Origin: Cylicocyclus nassatus
Taxonomy: Eukaryota; Nematoda; Chromadorea; Rhabditida; Strongylidae
Direction: 5' to 3'
Length of the DNA: 64,000 nucleotides
Assembly (NCBI GenBank): GCA_958299035.1
Contig: CATQJL010000001.1
Location: 4,216,399 to 4,280,398, forward strand
Below the pieces are notes generated by a model. That model saw nothing but the letters and a program-made list of their open reading frames with translations, was not told where the DNA came from and did no database searches. This document shows positions 22,850-33,604 of this stretch, piece by piece (positions within the stretch are counted from its first letter, which is position 1; each line of letters starts with the position of its first letter). Both the position numbers and the translations under genes were made by a program.

Positions 22850-23470
22850 GCTATCTTACAATTAGTTCACTGTTGGATGCTCCAGCAGCTTGGGCTACCG
22901 CGTGACCGCCTTGCTTGGACCCTGCGCCGCATCTGCTTCGCATCGTTCGGGTTTTTGTCAAGCCTCAGTCGATGACGCTGATACAAACATGAATTTTTTC
23001 AAATATTTTATTTCGTTTTACGTTTTAAGCGCTCTTAGCTTTCAGAAAATCTCGTCATAAGTTCTTTATGAAGTATCAACTGCTAATGAGCACTACAGTT
23101 CACTTCCAAAAGAAGCTTTTGGAACCCACTTATGATTTAAAAATGATTATGCCTGTAGTGGTATTTGAGGTTAGCATTTAGACACAAATGCAGTTCCCAC
23201 TCCAACTGTAGTGCTAATTCCCAGCATGACACTTTATAATGAAATTATGACGAGACTTTCCTAGAACTAAGAGGAGTGAAATGGCTAGAACTACATGTTT
23301 GCGTAGGCGCCATGATTGGGGCTTGGCAAAGGACCGGACAATGCAAGATGCGGCGCAGGGTCAACGCAAGGCGACGGAGCTGCTGGTGCACCCGGCATGC
23401 AGTTGAGATAATCTGTATTACTCTACTTAAAGTGAACTTTCCATACGAATGGGGATCTTCAAAACTTGAG
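22850..23470. repeat. Foldback element present in both arms
   Basis: The inverted halves share AGCAGCTTGGGCTACCG/CGACGGAGCTGCTGG and GACCCTGCGCCGCATCTGC versus GATGCGGCGCAGGGTC, meeting near 23150. A mirror copy lies at about 54520-55150 in the right arm, so the insertion predates the inverted duplication. Apart from this element I see no gene in 22387-23700. Confidence 0.7.
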
Positions 23471-23713
23471 TTTTGAAGAAGTGTTATCATGTTATTTTTT
23501 TGGCCGTGTCGTAGATCATCTAGATAATTCATAACCTACTGTAGTAGATCAATCATGTATGTTATATTTCGTTATATGTAATTTTTTGTATTTTTTTTCT
23601 TTGACTAAAGTTACTGTTCACTGACCACATAGAGGCAGCATTCGGCCAAATCTCGACTTCTAATTTTTTGCCTTATCCAGGACTTTTCATGGCGCTGTTT
23701 CCAAATATGACAG

Positions 23714-23989
23714 TCAAAACGCCTGAATTTTTTGAAAAACCCCATCTTGGAGACAATTCTGTAAGCGTGGAGTGCTTCTAATGCAATCCTTGTCGAAAGC
23801 AAGCATTAACAGATAGACACTATAGAGTGTTCGGAAGTTCGAAATCCGCGACATAAACGGGAAGTCCCAAGAGTATCTACCCACAGTTTGATAGCTAATA
23901 CCTCTCACGAAGTCTTTTGCCAACTTTTGAGTAACATCCTGTTGGGACGGCTTCAAGCTTACAAATACTGTAGAAAGCGATTCACCCAT
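23714..23989 (-). CDS. Uncharacterised ORF shared by both arms
   Basis: A 91-aa frame (MGESLSTVFVSLKPSQQDVT at its start) with no recognised domain. Its first half is preserved in the right arm at 47128-47270. There the frame is broken by an insertion of TTCGAATATTCG-rich sequence into which the LTR retrotransposon landed. It may be chance or transposon-derived. There are no splice or promoter cues. Confidence 0.2.
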   Translation of the reverse strand: MGESLSTVFVSLKPSQQDVTQKLAKDFVRGISYQTVGRYSWDFPFMSRISNFRTLYSVYLLMLAFDKDCIRSTPRLQNCLQDGVFQKIQAF

Positions 23990-24299
23990 GTTTTTCTTAC
24001 TGTGTTATTACGGTAGGAAGTTCCAGCACAGAAATACTGCGAAATAAGACATCCAAAAGATTATCCTCAAAAGAAAGATCTAAAATCTGTGTAGCGGAGT
24101 TTTCACGTATGCTACTTTTACTATACACGACTTATTAAGCTTTACAAATGAATAATCACGTTCTTAAAAAGCGTTGAAAAACACTGGTTACAGTGTGCCT
24201 GGCATAAACTGTAAAAAAAGGCATTACAGATGAGTGCAAATCCTACATACATTGAGTGTTTTTAGAAGTTTAATGTAAGCATTTCGGCCTTTTTGATTC

Positions 24300-24840
24300 C
24301 CATACTTGGGCAAACGGCTCTCGTGTCTCATGAGGAATGGATACTTGATCGAAGTGGAGTTTCTATGCAAAATGTACACTGTTTTATAGAGCATGAAACG
24401 GTGAATTCAAACCTATTTTCGGTATCTGCAAAGCGCTTCAGGGAGGAAAGTTATGGAAATTTTTGATGTAAAAATTTGAAAGCGCCGCTACAATAAAACC
24501 ATTCGGAACGTTAGTCCTTGAGTTCAAACAGGGCCATGATTACTACCATGGCGTTTTATGGAACAAGGGCTTCAATCTAATAAACCCATGTCAGTCATTA
24601 CTCTTTTTAAGCGCCGAAAAGACCTCAACATCTATTTTTATCTTAGCCAAATCATTGTATTTCTACCTCAAAAAATTCCCATAATTCCCCTCCCAGAAGC
24701 GCTTTGCAGGTACCGAAAGCAGATCTGGAATCAGCGTTCAATGCCCTACAAAGTAATATACATCTCATATGGAAACGTCACTTCGACCAAGTATCCTTAC
24801 CTTGTCAGATCCCTCTTCAGTTTTCCTACGGTAATTTGAA
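24300..24840. repeat. Foldback element related to the 4-8 kb foldback
   Basis: The inverted halves read GGATACTTGATCGAAGTGGA at 24338 and the inverse TCACTTCGACCAAGTATCC at 24779. Matching inner segments are GCAAAGCGCTTC and GAAGCGCTTTGC. The halves meet near 24560. The mirror copy is at about 46280-46820, so the element predates the palindrome. The stretches 23990-24300 and 24840-25110 hold nothing I recognise. Confidence 0.7.
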
Positions 24841-25114
24841 CATTGAAAAGGATTGATAAATCGCATTATAGTAAGTCTAAGCTGAGATCAGCCGAAAGAT
24901 CTACCTTGTTGGGACCCCTGTAACAACTCAATGGGAATATAAACTTCTCCAAAGTTCGAAAAATCTTCACAACCGGTGCAGAGCTTTTAGGTTTTTGAGT
25001 CTCTACACGTCACAACTAAACGTTTTTCTCTTAAGCTGTGACATTTAGAAGTATTTATTTTTGATTCTTACATAAAAACTAATTATTCTTATAAGCAGCC
25101 TCACTGACATAGAT

Positions 25115-25370
25115 TATTAGAAAAGTTTTCAAAAATCGAATAATATTCGAAAAACGTACAATATCGAGAACCGAGTAGTATTCGAAATTCCAATGACGGA
25201 TGATAATCAATATTCGAATATTATTCGATTCAAAGACTTCCAATTTCGAATAATTTTCATAGTCGACTATTCTAAATTTCAGTTTCCGAATATTATTCGA
25301 TACTCGTATTTTCAAATATCACTCGATGTTAAGAATATTCAAAAAAAAATTTCGAATTGCCCTAAGTATA
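25115..25370. repeat. TTCGAATATTCG-rich block
   Basis: A dense run of degenerate TTCGAATAATATTCGAA-type palindromic motifs, with an inverse copy at about 45745-45990 in the right arm. Similar blocks lie at 35180-35500, 36480-36755, 47290-47410 and 54045-54165. The core TTCGAA/ATTCGAAT is itself self-complementary. Confidence 0.7.
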
Positions 25371-25871
25371 GTAGACGCTATGTGCTCCATTGTGTTTGCC
25401 ACGTGAAAACGCGTCAAGGGCTGAGAAGAGTTCGTTCAAGAAGGGGGGGGGGCGTGCGAGGGAGTGAGCGTGGTCCTCGATCTGCGTTTTCTGTGCCTAT
25501 TTTCTCCTTTCACAGGGGGTGTACAAAGGTCGGAACTGTGCGGTAGTTCTAGATCAAGGCCCTAGTACGCGGTTATGATAGTATCCTATTATATGATGTC
25601 CAAATCTGCCTGGACGCTGCCTTTGAGCTGCCTGCTCACCCCTTCACTGTGCTTGATACTCTACTTGGCGGCGCCTAGTTTCATGCAGCCAATGCTTGAT
25701 TCTCTATGAAATTGTTGTTTGCCATAAATGAGCATTCAAGTTATCCACTCTCAAAACAGCGGCATAAAAAGCCTGAATACTCAGTTCTGATTTTGGTTTG
25801 GATAATACCACTATCAGGGCTGTTCCGCATATTCACTGTTGATAGTCAGCGGCTGCTCCGCTACTATCTAA

Positions 25872-26343
25872 TCTTATATATAAAGCTGAATGTCTGTTTA
25901 TATGTCTGTATGTCTGTATGTATGTCTGTCTGTCTGTACGTATGTTCCGAATAGAAAATTCCATTTCTGAACCGATCGGGACCAAACTTGGTACACATAC
26001 ACTTCGGGCCTCGGCGGGTGTCATAGGCTACTTTTCGTCATCGATCGATATCGATTTTAACGATTTTTTGCAAAATTTGAGCTAAGGGGCTGGAATTTGT
26101 AATCGAGCATGCTGATCACCCCCACGGGGTGATCGGCATGCTCGATTACACCCCTCTGCCAAATTCCAGCCCCTTAGCTCAAATTTTGCAAAAAATCGTT
26201 AAAATCGATATCGATCGATGACGAAAAGTAGCCTATGACACCCGCCGGAGCCCGAAGTGTATGTGTACCAAGTTTGGTCCCGATCGGTTCAGAAATGGAA
26301 TTTTCTATTCGGAACATACGGCGGAGCCGGGTAAGCCAGCCAG
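25872..26343 (+). mobile_element. Non-autonomous Helitron, left arm only
   Basis: A 472-bp insertion starting TCTTATATATAAAGCTGAAT and ending GGGTAAGCCAGCCAG, between A (25871) and T (26344). The right arm at 45250-45256 preserves the uninterrupted site (CTATCTAA|TAAACAG read in mirror), giving a direct empty-site comparison. The last four bases are CCAG rather than the usual CTAG seen in the 18.5-21.4 kb copy. The interior is a near-perfect palindrome around 26113, with arms of about 190 bp. It has no ORF of interest. Confidence 0.88.
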
Positions 26344-27577
26344 TAAACAGTATAAAGTAGCGCTACCAGCTTGATTTATCCAAAAGCTGAACAGTGCAGG
26401 TACCATTCAATGCAAGTTTTTTTCCTCTTTTCAACGGATTCTTTTTTTTTGCGATAACAAGATGCAGTTCACTGCATTTCTACTCTTGAATGTGCATTGT
26501 ATCTCAAATTTCATAAATCTCCATACTTGTGAACTCGCTCATTCACTTATATTCGTGGTAACAATGATCTAGATCGCAGCCCCGAGAATCTGGAAAGTTC
26601 GTTGTGTTCGATCAGTTATACGTTATGCGATCCTGAAACTTACCAAAGAAAACTCTCGTAATGAATAGCGCTGAAGGGATAGTAGTCAATCTTCGTTTTT
26701 TTGTAATCTCACCTAAAAAAATAAGGGCTTTGCTAGGAAATGTGCTTCATATTAGTGCTGTACTTGTGGCAACCATCAAGTCAAGTCGTTATCTGCAACA
26801 TTAATGATATTATTCGGATTTGTTCGAGCCTTTGTGACAAGCTTTAAGATTAAAACATTGTGGTACTTTTCCGTTATTTGGACCCATTTTTTTTCAAAAG
26901 GATGTAGCTTTTTTCACTCTACCATATTTGGTCTCAACTTCAGAAAAGGAGTGTCAACCTTTCTGCCATGTTTCAAAAATTTGCCATGTCATTTACATGT
27001 TTAACAGGTTTAACCAAGAGTGTGAGTTGCCTTACCTAGCAATGTAAGTTTGATCTGATTTCACTCAACAGTGGCCCCATTTTGGATTGAAAAGCATCAA
27101 AAATGAACATTGTTATCATGATAGCGTCATTCTATTATTACTGAACAGATTGAACTTGCCTAGAATAGAGAAGTAGGCTAGAGTTCCATCTAATTGACGA
27201 AACAAGCAGCAGCGAGGTACTTCAAGGCATCATTTATAGTTTTTCCTGACTATATTTACATGGCGAAAAGAGTTTGAAGAAGACATATTTGAATCTATCT
27301 GAAAACAGTCAAAATGTTCTGAAGTAAGTTCTAGATTGTCTTGCTCTTCATGGAAAACAATTAAGCAGCTTTTAAACGATCACGAACGCTCTTTTACCTT
27401 ACCGGGAATGATTCGGAAAAGAGTGTGTCAAAGTATACCAAAGCGTGTCAATATATTCCTGACACGTGGCGGAGAGCAGCTCCCGTGGAATTTGCAGAAA
27501 ATTGTTCTTAGACTGGAGAGCGTGTCTTAAGAGCCTAAAAGGCGTCAGGATAAACGTACACCACATCGCATCATGGC

Positions 27578-28316
27578 CAATGCTCGGCACAGGTGGCTTG
27601 CAAAACAAGGTTTTTGAGAGAAAAAGCAAAGGGGATATCGTCTTTGCGGAAGAGCATAAGCTGTTTTTCGATCTGCTGTTTATTTGCTGCGGCATGCCGC
27701 CAGCAAATAAACAAAGGGTTTGTTTACAGCAAAGTGAAGATGAAATGGCACCAAAATAGGTGTGTAGATGGGCAATTGGGAGTTGGAACCATGTATGAAA
27801 AATGATGAAAAAATTATGTGAACTAAGGGCATGGCAAACTTTTTTCGGGGTTAGGTGGCTTTAAGCCACCGGGATAGCCACCTGAGGTGGCTTAGTGCAA
27901 ACAAAGTTTATAATTCCTATTCTTCATATAATTTTTTCAAATTTTTATATAAAAATAATCTACATCCAATATTCTACAAAATAGCTCTTGTATCCCAAAC
28001 TCTCTCCTCCCCGCCTAGTTATAGCCCTTCAAATTATCTGGATGGCAGCGGCAAAGGTGCTCCCAGCTCGCGATGGTGCGCGGCGGACACAGCATGCCGC
28101 GAACCCGGAGAATACAAACAATCACTAGTTCTTATTGCCTATTTATTGTCTTGTATTCTACTATTCTATTGTGTCTTGTATTTTTGTATTTCATTCTTTT
28201 TGTTTTCATGCTTGATTTGTTCGTTAGCGTGTCAAGGGGGATGTCGTTCTTTTGTGGCAAATTCAAGGGGGACTTCGTTTTTTGCATTTTCGACTAGCCA
28301 CCTCGTGCCGAGCCCT
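27578..28316. mobile_element. TIR element, GCTCGGCACAGGTGGCTTG ends, left-arm copy
   Basis: The left end has TGCTCGGCACAGGTGGCTTG. The right end has AGCCACCTCGTGCCGAGCCC. The flanks CATCATGGC and GATCATGCC match in 7 of 9 positions, consistent with a decayed 9-bp target duplication. A small relative with a perfect 9-bp duplication sits in the LTR retrotransposon gag (47968-48241). A 9-bp duplication and long TIRs suggest a Mutator-like (MULE) derivative. Internal hairpins lie at about 27690-27735 and 27852-27897. The right-arm mirror is 43009-43747. Confidence 0.75.
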
Positions 28317-28620
28317 GATCATGCCTGCTGAACTACAAGCAAAACGTACTGCGGAGGACTTTTTAGCTGCCCCTCTACGTGCACTATTTCTCTTTCTCTG
28401 ACCAAACTTAGAGTTATTTCTGAGTTCCACGATAGATTGGAACGCGCACCAAACTCAGAGTTATCGCAGAGCTAAGCTGCGCATTTGGTATGATTTGTGC
28501 CGCTGTTTCACGTGCATAACGATATAGACAATGTTGCGCTACTAAGAATAAACTACCGGTTGCGAAGTATCCTGCCATATAATCGCTTTCCAAGTTTGGT
28601 CTGTTCAAGGACCTGTTTAA

Positions 28621-29017
28621 GGCAGTGGCTCGTCAAATCTCAACCTAATCAAATTTGCGCTTACCTGAGGTTTTTCAATACGCTGATCCCGAAAATCCAC
28701 TTTTGAAAGCTTAAAAACGGCGAAAATGACCGTTCTTCAATGCCTTCCCTTTGATATTGGACGAGTGATGCAAGGCCGATGCCGCTAAATCGTGACAGGA
28801 CCCAACGGCTATAGCGTTGCATGGGCAGCCTCCAATGGTGAGAAGGAAATTGCCAACTCGTCCAGATGCGTGTAAGATTGACCTGCGCGTGTAAATTTAA
28901 GAGCGATTTTCTCTGCAGGAAAAGCATGCTGTGCCGGGGTTGCACTGTTTTCGAGTTGGGCGATAAGGAACCTACCGCGTTAAAATCGAGTTGTTGCATT
29001 TTGCCGATCCACTGCCT
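28621..29017. mobile_element. TTAA-family MITE (AGGCAGTGG ends), left-arm copy
   Basis: It begins after TTAA with GGCAGTGGCTCGTCAAATCT and ends with TTTTGCCGATCCACTGCCTT. It belongs to the same family as the fragment at 11593 and has the same end type as 63629-63934. A mirror copy is at about 42308-42704. It has no coding capacity. Confidence 0.75.
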
Positions 29018-29732
29018 TCAAGGGGGTCAAAAGGTGAGCGTTACCTCAGAAATACTCAGGGTTAACTCTGATTTATAACTCTGAGTTTCGACACGTTTAC
29101 TTCCGATCCCGTGATTTCTTAGCCATTTCGGCAGTATGCGGAAAGGACTTATGCGCTGGGATAGGAAGCACTGAGACGCGGTAAGGGGTGTCCAGCATTG
29201 CTTCAATTCTGCGCCCTTGTACCGCCTCGGTAAGCATAATATCTGAGTGCAAACTGTGTCCATTCATGCAGTGTCCATGCAAAATAGCAAGCCGCGAATA
29301 CCCGATTTGTCACGGCTACGAATAATCAGCGTTTACAGTTCAAGTGAGTTCTGTAATAAACTTAAACTGAGCGAGAAAAAGAAAGGCATTCAGGTAGGGC
29401 CGGTGCGAATTTTTGCGGAGCAGAGGTGACGCATCGATCAACTTGAATAACTAACTACAACTAACATATAACTTGAACAGTAACGCAAGCAAAGTTCCGC
29501 TTCAACCCTGCCTGGATCGCAAAATCCAATGGAGCTAAGTTTTTTTTTACCCTCGCTATTGTCACAAAAGCGCAGGGTCGGCGTACTGCATTTCTTTTTC
29601 CATTTGACTCGATTGGCTGCTTGATATGGTAGGAGGTTTGCGATGTGCAGGACATTTCATATGGTGTCCAACCAGCACTGCTTCGGGCCGCGTGGTTTCT
29701 TCCCTGTAGATCTCGACGAAGTGCTGTTTTTG

Positions 29733-31330
29733 CTACTGTATTACACTTCGTAAAAAGTGATCGTAGCAACGTAACCTTGCTGCACGCATTTTATCCGCAA
29801 TCGGAGCAACTCCAAAAATGTGCCGCATGTCAATGTTCGTTGCGCAGTTTTTCGCGTAAGGCCAGGTGTTCATCTTATCATGCGCGTCTATCGTACTCAG
29901 GATCTCCCCGTGCTTCTTGGTAACACTCTGCCCGTACAGGGCTACTGGTCGCACCACTGTGCGATATACTTTTAATTTAAAATACACTAAAATTCGACAA
30001 CTGCAGAGTACTTCAGTTACTTTACGCCAAATCCAAGACTGCAATCGCCCAAGCACGTGCATCAGTGATCGTTTCGCTATCCAACTTTACACGGAAACCG
30101 AAAGCTTTAGAAGTGGTGACTTTCCTCAGTGCTCAGACAATCGCCGGGGGCAGGCGGGCACCGGAAAAATAGATTGCTGATCTCTCGCACCCCGCTCGCG
30201 GATTTTTTGGAAAGCAATCAGGACTTTTCGGAAGACCGCTTGCTGAGTTCTCGATTCCGCAGAGATTCAGCAATATATCTGCAAAAGATAAAAGCGAAAA
30301 AAATTCAACAGGCGGTCTCTCAAAAATCCGCTGACTCAGCAAGCGGTCTTCCGAAAAGTCCTGATTGCTTTGCAAAAAATCCGCGAGCGGGGTGCGAGAA
30401 ATCAGCAATCTATTTTTCCGGTGCCCGCCTGCCCCCCAGCGATTATCTGAGTGGCTGTCAGTCGATGCTGATCGTTCCGTCTGTTTGCTCCCCATATTCT
30501 AAGTACTCAGTCTTTCCGACGTTCAGTGGTAAACCATTCCCTGACAAACGCGTTTTCTTCCATCTGATGGTTGCCTCTTCAAGTTCTTGCCTCGATTCAA
30601 CGTCATCCGCGTAGAGAAGCGTCCATGGATGCGGCAGTTGGATGTCTCTCGTCACAGTGTCTATGCAAAATATGAAGAGCAGAGGTGATAACGCCCGCCC
30701 ATCCTTGGTGTACTCCTGCTTGGATTGGGAATGGCATTGTTCCTGTTGCACAGCGTGTCGTGTATGTATGAAGAAGCTCGATCCAGCGGACGTACTCTTC
30801 TGCAGGTCATGTGGTATTCGATCAAATGCTTTTGTTAAAATCCCTCTCGAAGTGGATCGGAACTTGCTTCTCGATGGCGTTCCATCATTAGTCGTACAAG
30901 TGTATGGTACAAAACCCTTTCACAAAACCGCATTGATTCGGAGTGACTTCCACGATATCCCGGATAGGGTATCGATAACTCGTTCAAGATATCCCGGATA
31001 GGCGTATCGATAACTCGTTCAAGAATCTTCATCGCATGACATAAGGGGCGTATCGGTCGGAATGTTGAACAGTCACTAACGTGTTCTTGTTCTTGCAGAT
31101 AGGAACTGTCATACTCGTTGACCAGATTCGTGGTACCTTTCCCTCATAGGAATGCCATCCGGCCCTGGCGCTTTACCATCTAACAACTTCAGTGCTTCGC
31201 AATTTAATTTTCCACGATTCAAAGCACTGGCCCAAACGTTAGCGCTCGGGTGGGGAACTGGCTTAAACCTTCGTAATAATCGCTCCATCTTTTAAGTATT
31301 TCCTTCGGTTTTTTAAAGAGCTAATCCGTG
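29733..31330 (-). pseudogene. Fossil RTE LINE, left-arm copy
   Basis: Minus-strand remnants in the correct order. An RT N-terminal part (MKILERVIDTPIRDI) lies at 30835-31032. The catalytic segment lies at 30458-30751 (PLLFIFCIDTVTRDI, then LLYADDV with the YADD box). The post-RT region lies at 29733-30062 (VYRTVVRPVALYG, then FGVAPIADKMRAARLRCYDH). This LINE subfamily differs from the one at 4.2 kb. Stops and frameshifts are numerous. A 34-35 bp tandem duplication (30954-31022) interrupts the RT and is present in both arms. A foldback is inserted at 30132-30451. Confidence 0.85.
30132..30451. mobile_element. Foldback MITE inside the fossil LINE
   Basis: 320 bp with ends CTCAGACAATCGCCGGGGGC and the inverse ending CAGCGATTATCTGAG. 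Arms of about 120 bp share CACCGGAAAAATAGATTGCT and CAATCAGGACTTTTCGGAAG. A mirror copy is at 40874-41193. A partial copy is at about 14883-14975. Confidence 0.8.
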
Positions 31331-31559
31331 CATCATGGATGTGTAAAACGAATAATTCCTGTTTCGTTCAAGGATAGCAGCCAGTGGGTATATTTTGCTA
31401 GCGCTAGCGGGTTCTTCCAGCTCATCGTAAAGCTAATTGTCGCCTCCTTTCTCAGCTACTGCACGCTATGCTCTCGAGTTCATCTCCCGATAACGACGAA
31501 AATCATCGCTTGCGTGAGTGCGCTGCCAGATTTAGTACCGCTTATAATCCGTCAAAAAA

Positions 31560-31680
31560 GTCGCCGCATTCTAGCGGAGTGTGCCACAGTGCATTGCAGT
31601 GCGCCGGAGTGCGGCAGAGTGCGCCGGAGAGAAGCGGAGTGCGCCACACTCCACTGAAGTGCACCGGAATACGCGTCGCA
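31560..31680. repeat. Degenerate GGAGTGCGCCA-type minisatellite
   Basis: About nine imperfect 10-12 bp units such as GCGGAGTGTGCC, AGTGCGCCGG and GCGGAGTGCGCCAC in a row. A mirror array is at about 39645-39765. It produces apparent Cys-rich ORFs on both strands that are repeat artefacts. Confidence 0.6.
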
Positions 31681-31806
31681 TCACAATAATCTCGCTTGAG
31701 AATAGGCGTTTCTGAATCCAAAAACACTGTTCATCACGCGAGACGCATCATCTAGTATATAGAAGTGCCACAATCTATCGGGGTACGGTAGGTATACGGT
31801 CGACAG

Positions 31807-32758
31807 GGGGAACGGAACTTATCTACCCAGAGAGGTATGCCGCCATGTAATTAGCAGGGGACATGAGAGGTCATGAACTGTCAGCAACGCTAATTTGCAC
31901 CCAATTTGTATCGAACACAAGCAGATTTTGCTCACGAGAGATACGACATCATCCTACAGTGTACGAAACCGAGATTTCATTGAAATTTGAATTCAAAGTT
32001 CAGTAGTAAAATTAGTCCACTTAGGGTAAAAATTTGTATTTAGGGGTAATCTGCCATGCTGGTTCCAAATATGATGGTGTTTTTTCGTGAAAATGAAACC
32101 GAGCTTCGCGATGGGAATAAAATCAATGTTCAGTGGTGATATTTGGCAAATCAGAATAAAAACTTGGATTTGGGGGCTTCTAGCGCTCTTTACAAATATG
32201 ATAACGGTTTAGTACAAAATCCTCAAATCTTTTTTCCAAATCAAGTTCTGGAAGCATTCATAGCATCTATATAATTTTTTCTAGTCTTTCTGAAAGTAGC
32301 ATTTTTTTCATTCGTTTTCCAGTTTTATCAAAGTTGCAGTGGTTTCAAAAGAAAAAGTTCTCGAAGTTTCCAGCGAAAAGATTAGCATATTCGAAAACAG
32401 CATCGGGGAAACCCTCAAATGACAATTTTAAGATTTTGAAAACAAGATTAAAATCAAAAAAAAATTTTTGAGTTTTCACGCAAAACCACCATCATATTTG
32501 GAACCAGCATGGCGGATTACCCCTGAATACAATTTTTTACCCTAGTTAGACTAATTTCACTACTGAACTTTTAGTTAAAATTTCAATGAAATCCCGGTTC
32601 CGTACACTGTAGGATGAGGTCGTATCTGTCGTGAGCAAAATCTGTCTGTCTTCGGTGCAAATTGGGTGAAAATTAGGTTGCTGACAGTTCATGACCTCTC
32701 ATGTCCTCTGCTAATTACATGGCGGCATGCCTCTCTGGGTAGATAAATTCCCGCACCC
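31807..32758. mobile_element. 952-bp TIR element with 9-bp TSD, left arm only
   Basis: Flanked by the perfect 9-bp duplication GGTCGACAG (31798-31806 and 32759-32767). The right arm near 39517-39528 has a single GGTCGACAG (read in mirror) and no element. The size plus one duplication (961 bp) equals the shift in arm pairing (72286 minus 71325). Long TIRs share TCTACCCAGAGAGG, GCCGCCATGTAATTAGCAG and GAGGTCATGAACTGTCAGC. The duplication length and TIR length fit a Mutator-like non-autonomous element. It has no transposase. Confidence 0.93.
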
Positions 32759-32929
32759 GGTCGACAGTAGGTTCTGCTCAATTTTGCAGGTAATTGTTAG
32801 ATTGGATTGTTCAGTGTGCTGATAACAACACTGGCATTGATTTGCTGCTGAAGGCATCGTAGGGATATTGTATGAGTGTGGTAGAAAGTCACTTAGATCG
32901 AATTTGTCCAAAAATCAGCTCAGGGTACA

Positions 32930-33060
32930 ATACCGCTTACAGGATGTGCAATTTCCGCGAACGTTGCGGAATTGCCGGAATTACGCGACATTCTGGGAAT
33001 TCCGCGACATTCCAGGATCTCTGCGAAATAACGGAAATCACGCAAACTACGCAGCACCGG
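32930..33060. repeat. GGAATTCCGCGACATT micro-repeat block
   Basis: Short self-complementary units (TTCCGCGAA, GGAATTCCGCGACATTCC) are repeated several times. The same block occurs at 38905-39005 and 39240-39345 and, decayed, at 58850-58950. It adjoins the inner edge of both palindrome arms. Confidence 0.6.
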
Positions 33061-33604
33061 GAGGCGCGCAAGTGGTATCCGGGCAACCGACTGCTGCCGC
33101 AGCCAGCCGCCAGAGCTGCCAGCAAAGCTGCTGCAGATGGTATAGTAACTACGCTCATCGTCTAAAACTCTTGCCGAGAGGTTTCCTCGCACCTCATCGC
33201 GTTAAGGTGCGATAGCAGCCTTGGGGATAGCTTGGTACCCTCGATACCTACTATATACCATTTTGAACAGCAAAAAACTTATAATCTCTTGAGAACCATG
33301 CAATCAAATATGAACTATACCGGAAGAATTCCGAAAATTTACAGACACTTACTAAAACAAATAAATAGGAAATCAAATAGTTTTTATTATTAAATAATTT
33401 GACATCAAACAGTACTCGTTCATTGACGCGGTAGTCGTGTTCTTTGCTTTTCAATGAAAAATTCTCAGAAATCAAACCCACTCTCCCACGACAATTCGAA
33501 ATTCGAAATGCTGAACAATTAGGATGGTTCTTTTCAGTTTTGGATTTTTTTTTGTTTTGCAACGGGCTCTGGATTTTGTCCATTACCATTTTTCACTCAA
33601 ACTA

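Larger units (their letters stand above)
15050..33215 (+). repeat. Left arm of giant palindrome
   Basis: This region is repeated in reverse complement at 39071-62000. Mate positions follow simple sums. Positions 32768-33215 pair as 72286 minus x, 26.64-31.8 kb as 71325 minus x, 23.7-25.87 kb as about 71117 minus x, 21.7-23.5 kb as about 78000 minus x, and 15.2-16.6 kb lies roughly opposite 61.8-60.7 kb. Each change in the sum equals the size of a TE insertion in one arm. By eye identity is about 99% at 26.6-33.2 kb and falls outward to roughly 85% at 15-16 kb. Confidence 0.95.

Noticed and set aside
27855..28331. 158-aa ORF identical in both arms
   Set aside because: It lies within the GCTCGGCAC TIR element. 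Low-complexity hydrophobic translation, no motif; identity explained by arm identity.
30129..30614. 161-aa ORF identical in both arms
   Set aside because: It runs through the foldback at 30132-30451 and is antisense to the fossil LINE. The repeated peptides come from the two hairpin halves.
31328..31657. 109-aa Cys/His-containing ORF, also in the mirror arm
   Set aside because: Its C-terminal half is the GGAGTGCGCC minisatellite, and the opposite strand gives similar ORFs. Identity between arms reflects the palindrome, not selection.
32868..33215. 115-aa and overlapping ORFs at the arm edge
   Set aside because: Several frames on both strands are open across the GGAATTCCGCGA micro-repeat. 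They are repeat artefacts.
33251..33589. 112-aa minus-strand ORF
   Set aside because: AT-rich Lys/Phe/Tyr-heavy translation without domain, splice or conservation cues.
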